Notes under the pieces: generated by a model
Databases searched by the model: none
Told to the model about the DNA's origin: nothing
Seen by the model: only the letters and a program-made list of their open reading frames with translations
Assembly (NCBI GenBank): GCA_945882215.1
Contig: CAMCWM010000001.1
Location: forward strand, 62,001-126,000
Direction of reading: 5' to 3'
Source of the DNA: Akkermansia muciniphila
GTDB lineage: Bacteria; Verrucomicrobiota; Verrucomicrobiia; Verrucomicrobiales; Verrucomicrobiaceae
DNA length: 64,000 nucleotides
Program-made: the position numbers and the translations under genes
In this document: positions 52,091-59,026 of the stretch, one piece after another
How the letters are laid out: every line of letters starts with the position of its first letter
Numbering within the stretch: the stretch's first letter is position 1

Positions 52091-53881
52091 TCACTTCACT
52101 CGCTTCAAGCGCACGGCTTGAATCTCGATGTCGGGGGCGGCGGTGACTTGGAGGTCGTGCGATCCGGCGGGGATGGCGAGAATGCCGATGCTCAGAGGCT
52201 TGAAGACCTTGTCAGGGACTTCCCAGCGCGGGATGAGATCGCGGCGCGGGATTTCCGGCGGATCATAGACGGTTGTGACGGTGCTGCGGGCTGTGGTGTC
52301 GCCGACTGTTACGCGGATCTCGCCGCCGGGGGTTTTGGCGGTGTGCAGGACGCTGATTTCGTAGCGTGCGGCTTGCGGCACTTCGAGCCGCCAGGCCATG
52401 GCGGCGGTGGGCGTGGGAAAGGTGGCCCAGTCGTAGTCCCAGCCTTTGCCGAAGAGGCGGGCTCCGCCGATGCGGGCGGCATTGGGAATGAGCAAATCGG
52501 TGCCTTCGGTCAGGGTGATGGGAAAACGTGCCACCTTGCCCCCGGTGGCTGAGGTTACCTCGTGAAACCAGGCGAGATAGTCCTTCTGGAATGCGGCGGC
52601 GAGTTCGAGCTGCTTCGCGGCGAGGTTGGTCTTTTCGCCGGGATCATTCCGCAGGTCGAAGAGCATCGCCTGCTTGCCGTCATGCACCCAGCGATGCGTC
52701 GGGGTTCTCGCGGTGCCGGGATACTCGCGGATGAGATCGCCGTCTTTGCCGCCACGACCGGTGATGTCGAAGAGCGTGCGCTGCGGCCACGAGGAGGCCT
52801 CGCCTTGCAGCAGTGGCACGAGGCTGAGTCCATCGAGGGGCGGGCCTTTCGGCAAAGGCACGTCGGCGAGTTCGAGCAGCGTGGGCAGGACATCGACATG
52901 CTGCGTGATTTCGGTGACGCGGCTGCCTGCTCTCAATTTGTCCTGCCAGCGGATAAAGAAGGGCACCCGCAGTCCGCCCTCGAAGACGCTGCCCTTGCCG
53001 CCTCTCATGCCTCCGTTGTAGCGGGCAGTGTTGGGGCCGTTGTCGGTGGTGAACAGGACGATGGTGTTCCCGGCGAGGCCGAGCTGATCGAGCTTTTTCA
53101 GCATGCGGCCGACGTTCCGGTCGAGGTTCTCGATCATCGCGTAAACCGCCGCGTCCTTGGTCTCGAAGCCGAGGGTGCGATATTTCTCGAACAAGTCCTG
53201 CGGTGCCTGCATGGGCGAATGGCAGGCGTTGAACGGCACATAGCAAAAGAACGGCTGCGCCCTGTTACGCTCGATGAAATTCATGGCCGCATCGGCGAGC
53301 ACATCCGTGATGAATCCCTTCGTCGGCGTGCTGACGCCGTTGTGCTCGAACTGTGGATCGAAGTAGTTGGGGAAGAAGCCGCCGCTGAAGCCGAAGAACT
53401 CGTCGAAGCCCTGGCCGCGGGCGGTCGAGGGATGATTGGAGCCGTTGTGCCATTTGCCGAAGCAGCCGGAGACATAGCCAGCGGACTTCAGCGCCTCGGC
53501 CAGGGTGGTTTCACCGCCATGCATCACTTCGAGGCCGTCCGAAGTATTGATCACATGCAGCCGCGCATGATGTCGCCCGGTAAGCAGCGACGAGCGTGTC
53601 GGTGAGCAGACGGGGCTGACGTGGAAATGCTCCAGCTCGACGCTTTGGGTTCTCAGCCTGTCGAGCGAGGGCGTGGCGAGTTTGTCATTGCCATGGCAAC
53701 GCAAATCGCCCCAGCCCATGTCGTCGGCGAGGATGAGGAGGATGTTGGTCTTCTCCGTTTTGGATGGTGCGTCGGCGGCGTGGAGCGGCGCGAACAGGAC
53801 AACCGCGAGAGCCGTGCGCAGCAAGACGGCGCGCCACGCTGATTTCAAAAGAGTGAAGGCAACGGTGAGCGTGGCTTTCAT
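52091..53881 (-). CDS. Secreted arylsulfatase A-like protein with C-terminal domain
   Basis: A 596-residue sulfatase. The signal or anchor region lies in the first 37 residues, and the metal-binding LADDMGWGDLRCHGN is at about 51-65. C92 in VCSPTRSSLLTG is the residue expected to become formylglycine. FGKWHNGSNHPS and FTTDNGPNTARYNGGMRGGKG supply the usual active-site blocks. The last 130 residues (from about ATFPTPTAAMAWRLEV) look like an additional beta-sandwich, possibly carbohydrate-binding. The start overlaps the stop of the long SASA-SGNH gene. Confidence 0.92.
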   Translation of the reverse strand: MKATLTVAFTLLKSAWRAVLLRTALAVVLFAPLHAADAPSKTEKTNILLILADDMGWGDLRCHGNDKLATPSLDRLRTQSVELEHFHVSPVCSPTRSSLLTGRHHARLHVINTSDGLEVMHGGETTLAEALKSAGYVSGCFGKWHNGSNHPSTARGQGFDEFFGFSGGFFPNYFDPQFEHNGVSTPTKGFITDVLADAAMNFIERNRAQPFFCYVPFNACHSPMQAPQDLFEKYRTLGFETKDAAVYAMIENLDRNVGRMLKKLDQLGLAGNTIVLFTTDNGPNTARYNGGMRGGKGSVFEGGLRVPFFIRWQDKLRAGSRVTEITQHVDVLPTLLELADVPLPKGPPLDGLSLVPLLQGEASSWPQRTLFDITGRGGKDGDLIREYPGTARTPTHRWVHDGKQAMLFDLRNDPGEKTNLAAKQLELAAAFQKDYLAWFHEVTSATGGKVARFPITLTEGTDLLIPNAARIGGARLFGKGWDYDWATFPTPTAAMAWRLEVPQAARYEISVLHTAKTPGGEIRVTVGDTTARSTVTTVYDPPEIPRRDLIPRWEVPDKVFKPLSIGILAIPAGSHDLQVTAAPDIEIQAVRLKRVK

Positions 53882-56634
53882 TTCATCAGCTCTTCGATTT
53901 TCGGCTGCATGGCCTTCGCCCAGGTCTCATAGCCCTCGGCGTTGAGGTGGATGGGATAGGGCTTCTCGTCCTGGAAGAACCGCTTGGACAGGGTGCCGTC
54001 GGACTCGAGAAAGTGTTGGCTGAGATCGAGCCAGAAGACTTTTTGGTTGTCCGCCAGCTTCTCGATCTGTCGGTTCACCTCGTCGTTGCGCTGGCGTTTG
54101 ATGGCTTCGCCCCGGGGAAAAATCGCGAGGAGGAGGACTTTGGCGTCGGGGGCCTTGGCGGCCAGCGTGTCGAGGATTGCACGGACGCCCTGGGCGGTGT
54201 CGTCGGCGGTCTCGGTGCCGAAACGATGCCCGGTGTTGTTGGTGCCGATCATGAGGACGAAGAGCTTTGGCTGGTAGCCGTCGAGTGTTCCGGGGAATCC
54301 GAGCCGCCAGAGCACGTTTTCCGTTTTATCCGCCGCGATGCCCAGGTTCAGGGTGCGGTGGGCGGGAAAGTGTTTCGTCCAAATCTCCGCCGGGTTGCCG
54401 CTCTGCCAGCCCGCGGTGATCGAGTCGCCGATCAAGACGAGATCCCACTTGCCCGGCTTGGCCGCCGCCGCCTGTCGCTCGACGATCTTCATCCATCCCG
54501 GATTGTCCGTTCGCGGCGTCGGCGTGATGGCAAGCGGCTTGCCTGGAGTCGGCGCGGGTGGATTCGACCGGGTCGGAGGGGAGACCGGAGAGGGTTGGGT
54601 CGGGGGCGCGGGGCTGGCGACGGCCAAGGCAAAGTCATCCGTGCGGAAGGGCGATGCGGGCAGTCCGGCTTCGTTGAAGAGATTGCAGGTGGGATTGTCC
54701 GACCACGCGTAGCGCACGGCGATGGGCGTGGGCACTTGGGGTGAAGAGACGAGCACGGTGTCGCCGTCGATTCTCGCATCGGCCCAGAGCCATTTTTTGT
54801 CCGCTCCGCAGATCGCGAAGCCTTCGAGCTGGCTTTGCGGGCGGTTGCGCACGAGCGGCGCGGTCTTGCCGGCCTTGCGCATCACGTCGTAGGTCGCGGG
54901 CACTTCTTTGGCGACGAGTCCGCCGCCGAGGTGATCAAAGCTCAGGCGGATGGCGCTGCCTTCGATGTTCATCGACGTGTAAAGCGGACCCGAATGCACG
55001 ACATCGCGGCCATACGTTTTCGCGAGCGCGATTTGAGCGAGACGTTCACCGGCGATCTGTTTGCTCTGCGGATGGATGTCCTCGGACTCGCCAGTGTCGA
55101 TGAGCACCGCCATGCCGGTGTGGGGTACGGAGAGCGTCTTTGCCTGCGCCTCACGCAGTTCCGCCCACACGCTTTCGCCGGGCTGGTCCGTCTTCGCGCG
55201 GTAGTTCGCGAGCTGGCAGAAGTAGAAGGGGAAATCGCCCTGCTGCCAGTGCTGTCGCCAGTCTTGGATCAGCAGCGGAAACGAGGTGCGGTAAAGGCTG
55301 GCGTTGCCTGTGTTTGACTCGCCCTGATACCAGAGCACGCCGCGAATGGCATACGGCAGGATGGGATGCACCATGCCATTGAAAAGCCTGCCGGGCAGCA
55401 CGTGCTGGCCGGTGAGTGGTGGCACGGCTTTCTTCGCAGCGGCATCGAGCGGAGGCAGCGCATACTCGACCTTTGCCATCCAGCCGTCGAGTATCTTCGT
55501 GGTGCCCACGCTTGGGAACCAACTGAATCCCGGAGGCTCGGCCGGAGCAAAGAGGCGCACGGCGAGGTGGTTCACGCCTTCCTTCAAAAGCGTGGGCGGA
55601 ATCAAGTAATGGCGCACGCTGATGAGGCCGGTGAAGTTGTCCACGCTTCGCTCGCCGATGAGCGTGCCGTTCCAATACACCTGGTCAAACTGCGCCGTGG
55701 GACCGAACTGCAGCACCTGCACCGCGCCGGTCTGCCGTGCGCTCAAGGAGACCTCCTTGCGAAACCAAAACGCGCCGAACTTCGGCAACGAAGGATCGGA
55801 CACCGGCCCGCTGTCCTTCACCGCCACCCAGCCGTTGTCTTTCGAAACCGGCCCGCTGAGGAATCGCGATACATCGCCCGAGGTGCGGTCTTCGCGTTGC
55901 GTCCGCTTCAACCACTCACGAAAGGCGCTTTTGTTGCGCTCGCTCATCGTATCCAGGTTCTTTGCGCCTGACGCCAGCTCCGGCACGCTGGCTAGCGAGG
56001 CCGGACTGATCCACGGCTCCACCTTCGAGCCTCCCCAGCACACTTTGATGAGGCCGACGGGCGTCTTCAGCTCACGCTGGATGCTTTTCGCGAAGTAGTA
56101 GCCCGCCGCGATGAAATCCTCCGTGGTGCCCGGTCGCGCCACCGTCCAGTAGCCCTGCACATCGTCCACGGGTGTCCTGGCAGAAGGATTCTTCAGCACA
56201 TGAAACTGTCGCAGCGTCGGATTCGCCGAGGCTTCGATCTCCGCAGCCGCGCTCGTGATCGCTTTCATGTCGAACTCCATGTTCGACTGCCCGCCCCCCG
56301 CCCACACCTCCCCCACGATCACATCGGCGATCTTCACACTGCGGTTCTGGGTCGGCGACTTCACGATCATCTCGCGGGAGTCCGCGCTGGCTTCGAGGGC
56401 ATCGAGCTTCACCGTCCATTTGCCATCCGCATTCACCGTCGTGCTCTTGCTCTGCCCGGCGAACTCCACCACGATCTGCTCCCCCGCCTCCGCCCAGCCC
56501 CACACCGGCACCGCTTTGGCGCATTGCAGCACCATGTGCTCGGAGAAGATCGAGGGGAGTTTGAGATCGGCTGCTTGCAGTGGGAAAGACGCCGCGAGCA
56601 GCAGGGTGGTGAGAGCTGTTAGGGTGCGTTTCAT
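53878..56634 (-). CDS. SASA-family esterase fused to a second SGNH/GDSL esterase
   Basis: A 918-residue protein. The signal peptide is LTTLLLAASFPLQAAD. The N-terminal 650 residues form a long SASA protein with S117 in GGGQSNME and WYQGESNTGN. A proline-rich linker follows (SPAPPTQPSPVSPPTRSNPP). The C-terminal 200 residues are a GDSL-type domain: LVLIGDSITAGW, LNLGIAADKTENVLWR, MIGTNN and HLNAEGYETWA. Both active sites look complete, so it should be a bifunctional deacylase. It lies 3 nt after the GH28-like gene and overlaps the sulfatase start. Confidence 0.9.
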   Translation of the reverse strand: MKRTLTALTTLLLAASFPLQAADLKLPSIFSEHMVLQCAKAVPVWGWAEAGEQIVVEFAGQSKSTTVNADGKWTVKLDALEASADSREMIVKSPTQNRSVKIADVIVGEVWAGGGQSNMEFDMKAITSAAAEIEASANPTLRQFHVLKNPSARTPVDDVQGYWTVARPGTTEDFIAAGYYFAKSIQRELKTPVGLIKVCWGGSKVEPWISPASLASVPELASGAKNLDTMSERNKSAFREWLKRTQREDRTSGDVSRFLSGPVSKDNGWVAVKDSGPVSDPSLPKFGAFWFRKEVSLSARQTGAVQVLQFGPTAQFDQVYWNGTLIGERSVDNFTGLISVRHYLIPPTLLKEGVNHLAVRLFAPAEPPGFSWFPSVGTTKILDGWMAKVEYALPPLDAAAKKAVPPLTGQHVLPGRLFNGMVHPILPYAIRGVLWYQGESNTGNASLYRTSFPLLIQDWRQHWQQGDFPFYFCQLANYRAKTDQPGESVWAELREAQAKTLSVPHTGMAVLIDTGESEDIHPQSKQIAGERLAQIALAKTYGRDVVHSGPLYTSMNIEGSAIRLSFDHLGGGLVAKEVPATYDVMRKAGKTAPLVRNRPQSQLEGFAICGADKKWLWADARIDGDTVLVSSPQVPTPIAVRYAWSDNPTCNLFNEAGLPASPFRTDDFALAVASPAPPTQPSPVSPPTRSNPPAPTPGKPLAITPTPRTDNPGWMKIVERQAAAAKPGKWDLVLIGDSITAGWQSGNPAEIWTKHFPAHRTLNLGIAADKTENVLWRLGFPGTLDGYQPKLFVLMIGTNNTGHRFGTETADDTAQGVRAILDTLAAKAPDAKVLLLAIFPRGEAIKRQRNDEVNRQIEKLADNQKVFWLDLSQHFLESDGTLSKRFFQDEKPYPIHLNAEGYETWAKAMQPKIEELMK

Positions 56635-56637
56635 GAT

Positions 56638-57936
56638 TCAGCGAATCCAGATCCCCTTCCCCGTGCCGCCTTTAGGCGTCGTCTTCGGGTAGTCGGGGTT
56701 GGTTTTTTGCTCGATGACGCGGACGATTTGGTCGGTGGGCAGATCGGTTTTAGCATCGCGGATGCGAACGCCGGTGACGGAGACATTGCGCACGGTGCAG
56801 TCGAGGTCGGGGGAGAATATTTCAGTCCATTTGGTGGGATCATCGGGCTTACCGTGCTTGTAGGTCATGGACTTCGGACCGAGGGCGATGAGGTGCCAGT
56901 CTGGGGTGATTGGGTGATGAATCCGCACGTTTTGAAGAACGAACACGTCTGTTTCAGCATGGACTTCGATCTTGCCGGGACGGTGGAAGGTGAGGTCTTC
57001 GAGGCGGAGGTTCTTGAGCGAACCGACGCCGATGCTGAAGTCGTTGTCGCGTCCGAGTTCGAGGTTGGGCTGGTTGTAGAACTTGAACTCGGCGATGTCG
57101 GTCGCTCGGCGGATGGTGATGTCGTGGATGGGGCAATCCAGCGTGGTGCCGTCGCTGAAGCGTTTCACACCGGGCAGCAGGCGGATGGAGTTGGCCGAAG
57201 GGATGCCATCAGGAGCGCCGTGAACGTCCTCGATGATGATGTGATGGATGGCACCGAAGCTGGGCGCGTAGTTTTTCCATTCCCAGGCATTCAGCGCGAC
57301 GGTGTCATCGTGCGAGACACCGCTGACATTGCGGATGAGACCGTTGCTCGCGGGGCCGTTCACATGCACGCCATCGCGTCCGTGCTCGTCGAGCGTGACG
57401 CCATCGACAGTGAAGTCGCGCGCGTTCGCCAGATGCACGCCGAAGGCTTTACTCTGACGGATGGTGATGTTCTTTACTGAAACGCGGCGGACATTTTGCA
57501 GCAGGATGACCCCATGCGTGCCGTGGACGTGCGCTTGCTTCGAGGAGTGACCGCGCGCGTTACCCTCGCCGAAGGTCGTCCAGATACCGCCTTCGATGTG
57601 GATGTCGGTGTCGGGTTGTGTGTCGGCGGGCACGGGCTTGTCAGCAAAGCCGACGATGTGCTCGTTGCGCACCATGCAGGTATTGGTGCCGGGTTTGAGC
57701 TGGATCACAGTATCCGTGTCTGCGGTGATCTTTTGGCCGGATTTGAGAATGATCGGGCCATCGAGCACATAAGAACGGTCGCGCTTCGGGAGATGCACGG
57801 CGTTGTTTTTGTCGAGCGCGGCCTGGACGGCGGCGTTGGCGGTTTCGCCTTCAAAGGGAAGTGCTGCGTGCGATGCGGTTGCAAGCGAGAGCATCACAAT
57901 GATGCCGCGCATGAATGTATGTTCAGAGCGAGCCAT
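56638..57936 (-). CDS. Secreted GH28-like beta-helix protein
   Basis: A 432-residue protein with a right-handed beta-helix pattern as in polygalacturonases: RRVSVKNITIRQSKAFGVHLANARDF, DEHGRDGVHVNGPASNGLIRNVSGVSHDD, and the repeated DITIRRATD/ LRLEDLTFHR type turns. The acidic residues of GH28 may be represented by DGVHV and SHDDTVA. The N-terminus carries a signal sequence; starts at 57936 (purine-rich site upstream) or 57912 are both possible. It is 6 nt downstream of the GH5-like gene. Substrate is unproven. Confidence 0.75.
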   Translation of the reverse strand: MARSEHTFMRGIIVMLSLATASHAALPFEGETANAAVQAALDKNNAVHLPKRDRSYVLDGPIILKSGQKITADTDTVIQLKPGTNTCMVRNEHIVGFADKPVPADTQPDTDIHIEGGIWTTFGEGNARGHSSKQAHVHGTHGVILLQNVRRVSVKNITIRQSKAFGVHLANARDFTVDGVTLDEHGRDGVHVNGPASNGLIRNVSGVSHDDTVALNAWEWKNYAPSFGAIHHIIIEDVHGAPDGIPSANSIRLLPGVKRFSDGTTLDCPIHDITIRRATDIAEFKFYNQPNLELGRDNDFSIGVGSLKNLRLEDLTFHRPGKIEVHAETDVFVLQNVRIHHPITPDWHLIALGPKSMTYKHGKPDDPTKWTEIFSPDLDCTVRNVSVTGVRIRDAKTDLPTDQIVRVIEQKTNPDYPKTTPKGGTGKGIWIR

Positions 57937-57942
57937 GAGCGG

Positions 57943-58992
57943 TCATACCTTCTCCCAAGGAGCGCGGAGTGCGGGTTTCTCGGTAAGGAAATCCAAACCG
58001 CCGCGCAGTTTGCCCTCCTTGGTGAAGTAAGGGTGGAAGCCCTGGCCATTGATGCCGTTGCCATCGTAGCGGTCGCGGCGCGTCGAGATGGCGATGCCTT
58101 CACGCAAGGCCCAGCCCATCCAGCCAAAGCCGGCCTCGCTGAGCAAGGTGGTGTAATATTTTGCCACGTCGGCACGCGTGGTGTCGTCGAGACAACCGGG
58201 GATGGTTTCGTTGACGAGCATGGGCTTGCCGTGGCGCTGCTGGATCGCCTTGTAGCTGGCGATCTTGGCTTCCAGCGCCTTGCGTTCGCGATCATACGGA
58301 TGACCACAGAGCACATCCATGAGCGGCGCATAGGTGTCGATGTTGCCGCCGTTCATCGTGCCGATGGTGATGGGATGCTGCACACCGCAGGCACGCACGG
58401 TGGACGCGATGTCGCTGAGCCAGGCAAACTCGCGCTTGTTGGCGTCGCTGTTCAAATCATGCGCCTGCGGTTCGTTGCAGAGATCCCAGATGAGGATGCG
58501 ATCATCCTTCGCCAGCGGCGTGACGAGCGCCTTCACATACTCCAAAGGCTGGTTCCAGCCGGGCTTCAAATTTTCCACATAGGTGCCACCGTAGTCGAAC
58601 TTCGAGTCGTGCCAGCGATTGAAGAGACACGGCATGACCTTCATGCCGCTCTCCGCGATGGCGGCGACAGCATCCATGAAGTTTGCGGTGACTTTTTCAG
58701 GATCGCGAATCCATGCCGTGTATTCGATCCACAGCCGGATGCAGTTCGCGTGCACCTGCTTCGCCAGCGCCACCTCCTCGCGCATCCAGGCTCCATCATA
58801 AAACCACCACGCATCCTCGATCCGTGCCGCCCATGAGGGAATGATGCTGAACCCGCGCAGCCAGCCGTACTCGGGATAGGCGTGCAACGTGGGTTTCGGA
58901 GTCGCCGCGCTGAGGGGATCGAGCGCGCCTGCGAAGGTGGCGGCGGCGATGGTTTGCAGCGCGTGGCGTCGGGTGATCTGTGAAGAGTTCAT
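57943..58992 (-). CDS. Tat-exported GH5-like glycoside hydrolase
   Basis: A 349-residue protein with a twin-arginine signal (TRRHALQTIAAATFAGALDP). It has a TIM-barrel hydrolase pattern, with acid/base glutamate in LIWDLCNEPQAHD and nucleophile glutamate in PMLVNETIPG. VHANCIRLWIEYTAW and GWMGWALREG supply other barrel strands. It most resembles GH5-type beta-mannanases or cellulases. The start at 58992 is chosen for the Tat signal. It lies 34 nt after the PSD1 gene. Confidence 0.82.
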   Translation of the reverse strand: MNSSQITRRHALQTIAAATFAGALDPLSAATPKPTLHAYPEYGWLRGFSIIPSWAARIEDAWWFYDGAWMREEVALAKQVHANCIRLWIEYTAWIRDPEKVTANFMDAVAAIAESGMKVMPCLFNRWHDSKFDYGGTYVENLKPGWNQPLEYVKALVTPLAKDDRILIWDLCNEPQAHDLNSDANKREFAWLSDIASTVRACGVQHPITIGTMNGGNIDTYAPLMDVLCGHPYDRERKALEAKIASYKAIQQRHGKPMLVNETIPGCLDDTTRADVAKYYTTLLSEAGFGWMGWALREGIAISTRRDRYDGNGINGQGFHPYFTKEGKLRGGLDFLTEKPALRAPWEKV

Positions 58993-59026
58993 GGCTTTAT
59001 CAAAAGTAGAGCGCGAAGGCCATGAG

